From Hyphomonas polymorpha PS728 (GTDB lineage Bacteria > Pseudomonadota > Alphaproteobacteria > Caulobacterales > Hyphomonadaceae), in contig NZ_ARYM01000001.1 of assembly GCF_000685315.1 (NCBI RefSeq), forward strand, positions 248,001 to 312,000: a DNA stretch of 64,000 nucleotides, read 5' to 3'. The translations under genes and the position numbers were made by a program. Below, in pieces: positions 9,600 to 17,296 of this stretch (positions are counted from its first letter, which is position 1; every line of letters begins with the position of its first letter). Below the pieces are notes generated by a model. It did no database searches. It worked only from the letters and a program-made list of their open reading frames with translations, and was not told the origin of the DNA.

Positions 9600-10796
9600 A
9601 TGCCGGTTTACAGGTTCAGGGCACTCAATCCTCAGGGAAAGGCAGTTGACGGGCGCCAAGCCGGGGCGACCCGCGATGAGGCTTATGAGCGTATCCGCGC
9701 ACGGGGCCTTCATCCTGTGGACCTTTCCGAAGTCCGCGGCCGGCGCCGCCGGCGCTCCAGCAGCCGCCTGGACCGCAAGCTGCTGCTGCGCACAGTCCGC
9801 CAGCTGGCCACCCTGCTGAGCGCCGGCGTGCCCCTCCTTGAAGCGGTCGACAACCTTCGCCGCAGCGATGCGGAAGGGGAGGTCGGCAGCCGCTTTGCCC
9901 GCCTTTCCCAGCACCTGCGCCAGGGCGAGCGCCTCTCCGCTGGCCTGCGGGAACACTTCGCCGAACTCCCCGATTATGTGATCAGCCTGACAGCGCTCGG
10001 GGAGGCGACGGGCCAGCTGCCCCGGACGCTCTCTGACGCAGCAGACAGGATGGATGCCGATGCCGCGCTCGCCTCCGAGCTGCGTTCGGCGCTTTCCTAT
10101 CCGGTCGTACTTGCCTCGGTGGGCGCCTTTATCATCCTCGGCATGTTCATCTTCGTCATCCCGCGCTTTGGCAGCCTCGTGGAACGCTCGGGCGCCGACA
10201 TTCCGGCGATGTCGCGCTGGGTAATCGACAGCGGGGTGTGGCTGAGTTCCAACTGGCTTGTTTTCCTGGTCTGCGCGGGCGGGCTGTTCTTCCTCCTACG
10301 GAGGGTGCTTGCCGGTAATACCGAGCGGGTGCGCGCCGCCGCCGCGCGCCTGCCGGGGTTTGGCGCCGTCATGCGCCGGGTTGATCTCGAGAACTGGTCG
10401 CGCACCCTCGGGGTGGCCCTTGCCAACGGGGCCCAGTTGATGCCGGCGCTCGACCTGGCCGCGCGAACGGTGAAATCGCGGGAGTTTGCTGCGCAACTCG
10501 AGGGGGTGCGGCGGGACGTGCGGGGTGGGGCCCATCTTGACGAGGCCTTCGAGACAAACGTGCTGGGCGCCGACGCCATGCTGCTCGACCTCATGGCAAC
10601 CGGGCGCAAGTCCGGAACGCTGGACCGGATGCTCGTACTGGCGGCCGATTCCTACCGTGAGGAAATCACCGCCATGACCAAGCGCCTTACCAGCATTGCC
10701 GAACCGGTGGCGATTCTCGTTGTTTCCCTGATCGTCGGCACACTGGTAGTGTCTATTGTGCTTGCCATGACCAGCCTGTACGACTTCGACATATGA
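9600..10796 (+). CDS. gspF: T2SS inner-membrane platform protein GspF
   Basis: A 398-residue polytopic protein at the centre of the inner-membrane platform. It starts MPVYRFRALNPQGKAVDG, the usual GspF/PilC opening, then has two repeated T2SSF helical domains (about 65-190 and 270-395), each ending in hydrophobic helices (VVLASVGAFIILGMFIFVIP and AILVVSLIVGTLVVSIVL). The second repeat keeps the LLDLMATGRKSGTLDRML signature. AGGGA lies just before the ATG. First gene of the plus arm gspF-G-D-I. Confidence 0.95.
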   Translation: MPVYRFRALNPQGKAVDGRQAGATRDEAYERIRARGLHPVDLSEVRGRRRRRSSSRLDRKLLLRTVRQLATLLSAGVPLLEAVDNLRRSDAEGEVGSRFARLSQHLRQGERLSAGLREHFAELPDYVISLTALGEATGQLPRTLSDAADRMDADAALASELRSALSYPVVLASVGAFIILGMFIFVIPRFGSLVERSGADIPAMSRWVIDSGVWLSSNWLVFLVCAGGLFFLLRRVLAGNTERVRAAAARLPGFGAVMRRVDLENWSRTLGVALANGAQLMPALDLAARTVKSREFAAQLEGVRRDVRGGAHLDEAFETNVLGADAMLLDLMATGRKSGTLDRMLVLAADSYREEITAMTKRLTSIAEPVAILVVSLIVGTLVVSIVLAMTSLYDFDI

Positions 10797-10821
10797 TTAA
10801 CCGGGAGTGGAGTAAGGGCAG

Positions 10822-11328
10822 ATGAGCTCTGTGTCAGGGGTCAGGCCGCGCGGCTGCCGCAAGCGCGCCAGGAGGGACGAGGCCGGCTATTCGATGATCG
10901 AGATCCTGATCGTCCTTGCGATCATGGCGGTCATCGCCACCCTCGTCGGCCCGGCGCTCTTCAACCAGCTCGACAAGTCCAAGGTCACTACCGCCCAGAC
11001 CCAGATTCGGACGCTGGAAGCGGCGGTTGCCACAATGCGTCTTGAGATCGGCCGTTTCCCGACCGAGGAAGAAGGGTTACGCCTTCTCGTGGAACCACCC
11101 CAGGACGAGCAGACCCGGAGCAGCTGGCGCGGCCCATACCTGGACGGGAGCCTGCCGGTTGATCCCTGGGGCAATGCCTATCGGTACTCGCTCCCTGAGG
11201 CGCGCTTTGATGGCTATTCGGTCAAGCCAGTTATTTACAGCTACGGGCAGGACAACAGTCCGGGCGGGGCAGGCCTTGATGCGGACATCGGGCGCGTGGA
11301 AGACCTCGGCGACCGGGCCGGCAACTAG
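10822..11328 (+). CDS. gspG: T2SS major pseudopilin GspG
   Basis: Main structural subunit of the pseudopilus. Processing site G22/Y23 gives a mature protein starting YSMIEILIVLAIMAVIATLV with Glu at +5. The C-terminal domain has the GspG hallmarks: RFPTEEEGLRLLVEPP, then DPWGNAYRYSLPE and DNSPGGAGLDADI, the loop that binds calcium in known GspG proteins. The leader is long and very basic (22 residues with several Arg), longer than the 5-10 usual for GspG. It sits 25 bases after gspF and upstream of gspD. Confidence 0.95.
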   Translation: MSSVSGVRPRGCRKRARRDEAGYSMIEILIVLAIMAVIATLVGPALFNQLDKSKVTTAQTQIRTLEAAVATMRLEIGRFPTEEEGLRLLVEPPQDEQTRSSWRGPYLDGSLPVDPWGNAYRYSLPEARFDGYSVKPVIYSYGQDNSPGGAGLDADIGRVEDLGDRAGN

Positions 11329-11400
11329 GAGCCGGGCCTGCTGGCGGGCCGTACAGGTGTTTATTTCGGGCGCTGCGCGCCTGACTGCGGGAAGTAGAGC

Positions 11401-13578
11401 ATGACCAACAATCAGAATGATTTTCGCCGTATGCCAGCATGGGCCTTCTGGGCCATCGGAGCCCTGAGCGTAACGGGCTGCGCCACGGGCAGTGACGGGC
11501 CCCGGGAAAGCGGCAGCCTGCTGACTGGGACCCGAATCGGAGACGCCGTCAGCCGGTCCGAGCGTTCCACCGGGAGCTCGGACGCTTCCCTCGCCCCTTC
11601 TCAGCAGCCGACCGCAACGCAGGACCGCTCGAATGAGATCACGGTGCCGAGCGTAGCCCGCACCGGAGAAGGGGGCGGGGAGGTCCTGGGCGGCCCGGAA
11701 GACCGCCCGGTCCCGGAATCCCAGACAGTCGATGCAGTCGTGCCCGCCCTTGCTATCCCGCAGTTTATCGACGTGGTCTTCGGCAACATGCTGGGTGTTC
11801 CCTATGTGACTGGCCCGGGCGTCGCCGCCCGCACCGAACTCGTCCAGCTGCGTTCCTCAGGCCGGATGAATTCGGATGATTTCGTCGAACTTGTGAGCCT
11901 CTCCCTTGAAAGCTACGGGCTAAGGGTCTTTGCTGAGGACGGGGTCTACCAGATTGTTACTGATGAAAGCCTTGCGGCGAAGATGCCGCGTTTCATCAAG
12001 TCCCGTTCCCGCGCCGATATCCCGGAGGAACTTCGTCCCGTCGTCCAGTTCGTCGAGCTTGACGCTGTGGCGGCGAACGAGATGGAATCGATCCTGCGCC
12101 AGGCCTTCCCTGACAAGCAGGCGCTCAAGATCGAGACCAATTCCCGGCTCAATGTCCTGACCTTGACAGGCCTTCCCAAGGACCTTGATGCGGCGATCGC
12201 TATCATTGACCAGCTGGACGAGCTTGCCTACGCAGGCAGCACGGCCGAGCGCTTTTCCCCTGTTTTCTGGTCGGCGACCCAGCTTGCCCAAGAGGTGACC
12301 TCGCTGCTGGAAGCGGAGGGCTGGCAGGCGAGTACCAACAAGGCGCAGCAGAAGCCGATCCTGATCATGCCGGTTGAGTATTCCAACGACCTCTTCGTCT
12401 TCTCGCGGTCACCTGCCGGCCTTGCCCGGGCGCGCTTCTGGCTGAGCGAACTCGACCGGCCGACCCGCCGGGGCAACGAACCTCAAGTCTATGTGTATGA
12501 CGTGGAGAATGTCGATGCCGAACTCCTCTCCCAGGTCGTCGCCAGGGTGATGACCGGGCAGGTGCCTGCGTCTCAGGCCCAGATGCCAGAAACTCCGTCG
12601 CCCGGCGCAGATATTTCCCGTGCGACGCTGTCCCAGCCGACCGGCATAAGTTCTGCCAACGGATCGATCGTGGTCAACAGGCTTTCCAATCAGATCGTCT
12701 TCACCGGCACGCCGACGCAGTATGAGGCGATCCAGCCCCTCCTGCGGCGCATGGACCGTCCGCCGGCCGAGGTCATGATCGAGGTCACTATCGCCGAGAT
12801 TACCCTGACGGATGACACCCAGTTCGGTGTTGAGTTCTTCATCAACAATCTTGGGGGCAATGACCTTCAGGCGGTCATCGGCAACGAAGGCCTAGGCCTT
12901 GGCAGTGTGGGCACCTCTATCGGTGTGGTCACCGGCAATGTGGAAGCGGCACTCAATTTCTTTGCCAAGAACAATCTCGTCAATGTCCTTTCGACGCCGC
13001 GGCTGACGGCCCGTTCGGGTGGTACGGCCCAGATCCAGGTCGGCCAAGACGTCCCGATCATCACTTCCCAGCGTGCGACCGATACGCAGAGCACCAATAA
13101 CGGCACCGATATCCTCCAGTCGGTAGATTACCGCTCGACCGGCATTCTGCTCTCTATTGAGCCTATCGTCTTCGGCAACAACCGGGTGGACCTGGCCATC
13201 ACCCAGGAAGTTTCCACGGCCGTGCAGACAACGACCTCCCAGATCGCAAGCCCGACAATCTCCAACCGGTCGGTGACGACGCAACTCTCGCTCGAGGACG
13301 GCGCCACTGCGATCCTTGGCGGCCTGATTCAGGAGACGACGACACGCGATGAGACCGGCGCGCCGATCCTGAAAGACATCCCGTGGGTCGGAAACCTCTT
13401 CCGCAACACAACCTTGTCGAAGAACCGCACCGAGCTGATCGTCCTGATCACCGCTTATGTCGTGCGCGACGGGAATGAGAAAAGGGCGTTTACGGATGAA
13501 TTGGTCGGGCGCTTCAACCTGACGACGTCTAACCCGGGCAATATGGACACTTATCTCGGGACCGATCTCAGGCAATGA
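11401..13578 (+). CDS. gspD: T2SS outer-membrane secretin GspD
   Basis: Forms the outer-membrane channel. It has 725 residues. The N-terminus is a lipoprotein-type signal ending SVTGC (Cys27), so this secretin may be self-piloting. After a Ser/Pro-rich linker come an N0/STN-like domain (about 115-190) and repeated N1-N3 domains (ALKIETNSRLNVLTLTGLP and similar). The secretin core is about 440-700, with NNLVNVLSTPRLTARSGGTA near residue 525, QVGQDVPII, and the lip motif AILGGLIQE. GGGAAG precedes the ATG. Its TGA overlaps the gspI ATG (ATGA). Confidence 0.96.
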   Translation: MTNNQNDFRRMPAWAFWAIGALSVTGCATGSDGPRESGSLLTGTRIGDAVSRSERSTGSSDASLAPSQQPTATQDRSNEITVPSVARTGEGGGEVLGGPEDRPVPESQTVDAVVPALAIPQFIDVVFGNMLGVPYVTGPGVAARTELVQLRSSGRMNSDDFVELVSLSLESYGLRVFAEDGVYQIVTDESLAAKMPRFIKSRSRADIPEELRPVVQFVELDAVAANEMESILRQAFPDKQALKIETNSRLNVLTLTGLPKDLDAAIAIIDQLDELAYAGSTAERFSPVFWSATQLAQEVTSLLEAEGWQASTNKAQQKPILIMPVEYSNDLFVFSRSPAGLARARFWLSELDRPTRRGNEPQVYVYDVENVDAELLSQVVARVMTGQVPASQAQMPETPSPGADISRATLSQPTGISSANGSIVVNRLSNQIVFTGTPTQYEAIQPLLRRMDRPPAEVMIEVTIAEITLTDDTQFGVEFFINNLGGNDLQAVIGNEGLGLGSVGTSIGVVTGNVEAALNFFAKNNLVNVLSTPRLTARSGGTAQIQVGQDVPIITSQRATDTQSTNNGTDILQSVDYRSTGILLSIEPIVFGNNRVDLAITQEVSTAVQTTTSQIASPTISNRSVTTQLSLEDGATAILGGLIQETTTRDETGAPILKDIPWVGNLFRNTTLSKNRTELIVLITAYVVRDGNEKRAFTDELVGRFNLTTSNPGNMDTYLGTDLRQ

Positions 13579-14030
13579 CACACCAGGAAGAGACAGGAGG
13601 GGAGGTCCCAGTGGGGAGCGCGGGCTTCTCGACCCTGGAGGCCGTCGTCGCGATCGGCATTCTCGGACTTTGTATCCTGCCGCTCATGGATTTCCAGATG
13701 ACAATTTCCGAGGGTGCAGTGCGCCTTGCGTCCCGCAATACGGCGCTAGAGGCAGAAATGCGCGCTGAAGCCTACCTGAGAGCGCTGCCGCCCGCCGCCC
13801 TGGCGGCCGGGGAAGGGGCGATCGGCACCTACCAACTCGTCTGGCAGGAAGAGGCGTCTGCCCCTGTCCGGCCAGCGCTTTCCGAAGAAGGGGCAGCGGG
13901 GCGGTTCGACCTTCTTGTAAGCGTTCTGGCTTACGAAGTTCGTGATGGAGCCCGGACGATTGCTGTGGGTCGGCTCGAACGCCCTGTCTGGCAGGTGACC
14001 AGACCATTCCTGGATGAAGGCGGTTTCTAA
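13575..14030 (+). CDS. gspI: T2SS minor pseudopilin, GspI-type
   Basis: A 151-residue pseudopilin. Processing site G17/F18, mature start FSTLEAVVAIGILGLCILPL with Glu at +5, followed by a small domain ending in a VWQVTRPFLDEGGF tail. Its size and position fit GspI, which nucleates the I-J-K tip complex. Translation is coupled to gspD by a four-base ATGA overlap. It is the last gsp gene on this arm; its expected neighbour gspJ lies 5.3 kb downstream at 19294. I versus another minor pseudopilin is inferred. Confidence 0.72.
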   Translation: MTHQEETGGEVPVGSAGFSTLEAVVAIGILGLCILPLMDFQMTISEGAVRLASRNTALEAEMRAEAYLRALPPAALAAGEGAIGTYQLVWQEEASAPVRPALSEEGAAGRFDLLVSVLAYEVRDGARTIAVGRLERPVWQVTRPFLDEGGF

Positions 14031-14371
14031 AAAATACAATCGCCTACGGATGATTCGCGGAAATTCCTCGAAATCCTGCTGATCTCTGCCAACATGACCC
14101 CTTGTCAGCCTCCCGCCTGCAATGGTCCTGGCTGATATCGTCGTAAAAATGTCGCGCTTGCCGGAAAAGGAGGCTGAATATGCTGATTTTCCGGCGCGCA
14201 TGTCGATTTAATGTAACGGTGGAGAAAATTCCCTCGAAAGCAGCCGACTTGAGCGTTGACACTTCTCTAGGTGCTTGGCTAGATCGGGCAGCGGCTGGGG
14301 TTAGGTTATGACATCGGCTCAGCCCGACGCGGGGGGTGTAGTTCCCCGAACCTCAACTTAGGAGCTATGTA
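14031..14371 (+). promoter_or_regulatory. Intergenic region with promoter and leader of the surface-protein gene
   Basis: A 341-base gap without a gene. It contains a good sigma-70-like promoter: TTGACA at 14256-14261, an 18-base spacer, and TAGATC at 14280-14285. The transcript would have an untranslated leader of about 80 bases, with a GGGG/CCCC hairpin around 14330-14347 and AGGAG just before the ATG at 14372. The first 200 bases (14031-14230) are comparatively AT-rich and show no feature I recognise. A -35 box matching consensus is rare in this window, which fits strong expression of the downstream gene. Confidence 0.6.
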
Positions 14372-15766
14372 ATGCTTAAAAAGTTTCTTGCGACCGTTTC
14401 GGTTGCTGGGCTTATGGCCGGAGCGGCTCACGCCGTGGTCCTGGGAAATGCAACCTCTGGCGCAGCCGCTGCGGGTGAGCCCGTGCCGCTTGCGTCTGCG
14501 CTTGATTATGCCGGGGACGCTGTCGACGGTAACCTGGTTGTCAGGTTTGGTCCGTCTGCCGGCTTGTTCCCGACAGGGAACGTGTTGGCTTTCGTTACCG
14601 TCACAGGCGCAACTTTTGATGGTGCGCTCGACGGGAGCGAAGTCGTCGGCACGACCACTTCTGTCATTTCGAATGGTGGTTTGAATGGTGGCACGACCGT
14701 CACCTATCTCATCTCCGGGGCCGACCTTTGTGACGCGGGTACTCCGACCATCTGTTCGATGTCGTTGCCGGTAGTGCTGACCGGGTCCGATGTTTCGGTG
14801 TCCATCGGTTTTGAAACTGATGCTGGTGCAGATGTTGATAACACGAACCGCACCAGCCGCGTCTCTCTGGACGTTGTTGACGTGGTGCCCGCATTTGCTG
14901 CCGTGTTCACCCCTGACGCTGTAGCCACGACGGCCGATCTTTCTGCAGCTAACGGGCCGTTCACTGCGTTCACAGGTGCTAGCAACGACGATCTCGGTGA
15001 CGTCCTCGTGCGCGCCAACACCGTCAACTACGGTGCTGGTGCCCGGACGGTCAAGAAAGACCTGGCAAACACGAACGTGGTGGCAGCTGACGTTGACTCG
15101 ATCACCATCTCCGTTGCTGGTTCCATGGCGGCGTTTGATCCTGCGGCTACCCCTGCGGGTGACTTCCTGATCGGCGGTGCGTCGGCGGATGATGTGGATG
15201 TGGCTGGCCGCGTAGCGACCATCGAGCTCCCTGGTGGCGCACTCGGATCGGTTCAGGCCGTTACGGTTTCGGAGGACGGCGACACGGCAATCGAGCGTTC
15301 GACCTACGTTGCCAGCGTGAACGTTGCTGTGGCTGCAGCGAGCCCCCTGACCGCTGGTGCGTCGTTCTCTGGCGCCCTTCAGTCGATCACGCGCAACGGG
15401 ACCCAGATCACGTTCCCGTGGACGCAGTCGGCTACTCAGGGAGCTGCTTCTGGCACCTCTAGCGTGTTCCGCATCGGTAACCTCGTTGGCACGGACGCCG
15501 GGGCGGTGTTCGTGGAAGCGAAGAACACCTCTGAGGCTGGTTACACCAACCCTGGTGTTGTCCAAGTGGCGCCTTCAATCGATGCAAACGGCGAACTCGT
15601 CGTGAACTCTGCTCAACTCGAGACGCTCCTTGGCAACTTCGGTCGCGGTGATGTCGAATTCACCGTCGAAGCGGAACCTTTTGACCTCACTGGCCGCCAG
15701 TTCGTTGTTCGCAATGGCAACGTTCAGCAGGTCATCGGCGGCACGATCGACCAAGACCTGAACTAA
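14372..15766 (+). CDS. Exported surface protein of unknown family, candidate T2SS substrate
   Basis: A 464-residue secreted protein. Residues 1-21 are a textbook Sec signal peptide (MLKKFLATVSVAGLMAGAAHA, cleavage predicted after AHA). The mature protein is rich in Ala, Gly, Val, Thr, Ser and Asp, poor in Lys, with only two cysteines (C120 and C128) that could form a short disulfide loop. This composition and the alternating beta-like pattern suggest an S-layer, sheath or fibre protein. It has its own promoter and a strong terminator and sits between the T2SS genes and a transferase operon, so it is the natural candidate cargo and glycan acceptor. I do not recognise a named family. Confidence 0.7.
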   Translation: MLKKFLATVSVAGLMAGAAHAVVLGNATSGAAAAGEPVPLASALDYAGDAVDGNLVVRFGPSAGLFPTGNVLAFVTVTGATFDGALDGSEVVGTTTSVISNGGLNGGTTVTYLISGADLCDAGTPTICSMSLPVVLTGSDVSVSIGFETDAGADVDNTNRTSRVSLDVVDVVPAFAAVFTPDAVATTADLSAANGPFTAFTGASNDDLGDVLVRANTVNYGAGARTVKKDLANTNVVAADVDSITISVAGSMAAFDPAATPAGDFLIGGASADDVDVAGRVATIELPGGALGSVQAVTVSEDGDTAIERSTYVASVNVAVAAASPLTAGASFSGALQSITRNGTQITFPWTQSATQGAASGTSSVFRIGNLVGTDAGAVFVEAKNTSEAGYTNPGVVQVAPSIDANGELVVNSAQLETLLGNFGRGDVEFTVEAEPFDLTGRQFVVRNGNVQQVIGGTIDQDLN

Positions 15767-15793
15767 CAGCTCCTAACTGTTGGGAACTAGGGG

Positions 15794-15823
15794 AAGGGGG
15801 GCTTATAGCCCCCCTTCTTTTTT
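15794..15823 (+). terminator. Rho-independent terminator after the surface-protein gene
   Basis: A perfect 10-bp stem AAGGGGGGCT / AGCCCCCCTT with a three-base TAT loop, followed by TCTTTTTT. It starts 27 bases after the stop codon. It ends the surface-protein transcript and insulates it from the transferase operon that starts 40 bases further on. Confidence 0.93.
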
Positions 15824-15862
15824 GGCAGGATGAAACCGGGGACAGTTGAGGTAGCGCGCATT

Positions 15863-17293
15863 ATGACAGTCAACATCTATAAGGAACCTGAGGAGATCGG
15901 GCGCAGGATCAGCGAAGGGGACCACCGGGGCGTGATCGGCGGCCTCTGGGAGGAGATGGGCGCCTGGCAGCTCGATTTCTGCCGGCGGATGGGCCTCTTG
16001 CCGGAGCATCACTTCCTCGATGTCGGCTGCGGCAGCCTCCGCGGAGGAGTGCATTTCGTCCGCTATCTCGAGGCTGGCCGCTATGCGGGGATCGATGTCC
16101 ATGCCGCGCTGCTCGAGGCGGGTTATGAACGCGAACTCGTCCCTGCAGGCCTCGGACCGAAGCTGCCGCGCGAACGGCTGGTTGCCGACGGGCGGTTTGA
16201 CTGTTCATCCCTTGCGACGCAGTTTGACATGGCGATTGCCCAGTCGGTGTTCACTCATGTGCCCTGGAACCAGGTTCGGCTCTGCCTCGCCCGGCTTGCG
16301 GATACGATGCGCGCGGGCGGACGGCTCTTTGCCACCTACTTCGAGGCCGCCGAAGACGCACCGCTGGACGCTGTGACCGACCGGGGGGGCGGGATCCTCT
16401 CGTCATTCGATGCAAACCCCTATCATTACAGGTTTTCTGACCTTCAGGGGGCGGCCGAAGGGCTGCCCGTGACTGTCCGAAGGCTCGGCGATGTCGGCCA
16501 TCCTCGCGGACAGTACATGGCTGAATTCACCTTTCATACGACCGCTGAGGCTGGCCCCGGCCTGCGCGACCTACCCCCCGGGGACGCGCTTGGCCTGCCG
16601 GCGGGCGCAGACCATTACCGGGCCTATGTCGGCCCGCCCCGGCGTTACGACTTCATGAGTTCCACACAGTTTGCCCTGCTACATGGGCTGGGCCTGCGGG
16701 AAGAAGACAAGGTGCTGGACGTGGGCTGCGGCTCGCTGCGCCTCGGCCGGCTCCTCATCCCTTTCCTCCTGGAAGGCGGGTATGCAGGGGTCGATCCCAA
16801 TGGCTGGCTCGTTGAGGAAGCGATCCGGCGCGAGCTGGGGCTGGACGCCATCCGGCTGAAGCAGCCTGCCTTTTCCACGAACGGGAACTTTGATTTTTCC
16901 GGTTTCGGCTGGCCGTTCGATTTCATCATCGCGCAGTCGGTGGCCACCCATACCGGGCCCGATCTTCTCCAGAAGCTTCTGTCGGGGGCCGCCGCTTCGC
17001 TAAAGCCGTCGGGTCTGTTCCTGTTTTCCTATATTCCCTCGCAAACGCCCACTCGACCCGCTGATGGCTGGTATTACCCTGACTGCGTCGAGTATGAAGA
17101 GGCAGACATGCTCGCGCGCCTCGCGCTGCATGGACTCAGGGGCAGACCTATTCCCTGGTATCATCCTGCTGCGCGCTGGATCATCGCCGCCAAGGATGAA
17201 ACCGCATTGCCGGCAGCCGATGACCTTTGCGCCCTGACAGGGCATGTTGCCCGTCGGAGTACCGATACCAAGGGCTATGTGTTCAGAGCGTGA
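15863..17293 (+). CDS. Two-domain SAM-dependent methyltransferase
   Basis: A 476-residue fusion of two class I methyltransferase domains. The first has motif I FLDVGCGSLRGG at about residue 51 within the typical GGLWEEMGAWQLDF context. The second has VLDVGCGSLRLG at about residue 283, preceded by YRAYVGPPRRYDFM. Both keep the glycine-rich SAM loop and an acidic residue at the end of beta-2 (AGIDVH, AGVDPN), so both could bind SAM. Such domains are commonly found in polysaccharide loci as O-methyltransferases. Start at ATG 15863, with GAGGT about ten bases upstream; an ATG at 15830 lies against the terminator. First gene of an operon that includes gspJ. Confidence 0.85.
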   Translation: MTVNIYKEPEEIGRRISEGDHRGVIGGLWEEMGAWQLDFCRRMGLLPEHHFLDVGCGSLRGGVHFVRYLEAGRYAGIDVHAALLEAGYERELVPAGLGPKLPRERLVADGRFDCSSLATQFDMAIAQSVFTHVPWNQVRLCLARLADTMRAGGRLFATYFEAAEDAPLDAVTDRGGGILSSFDANPYHYRFSDLQGAAEGLPVTVRRLGDVGHPRGQYMAEFTFHTTAEAGPGLRDLPPGDALGLPAGADHYRAYVGPPRRYDFMSSTQFALLHGLGLREEDKVLDVGCGSLRLGRLLIPFLLEGGYAGVDPNGWLVEEAIRRELGLDAIRLKQPAFSTNGNFDFSGFGWPFDFIIAQSVATHTGPDLLQKLLSGAAASLKPSGLFLFSYIPSQTPTRPADGWYYPDCVEYEEADMLARLALHGLRGRPIPWYHPAARWIIAAKDETALPAADDLCALTGHVARRSTDTKGYVFRA

Positions 17294-17296
17294 ATT

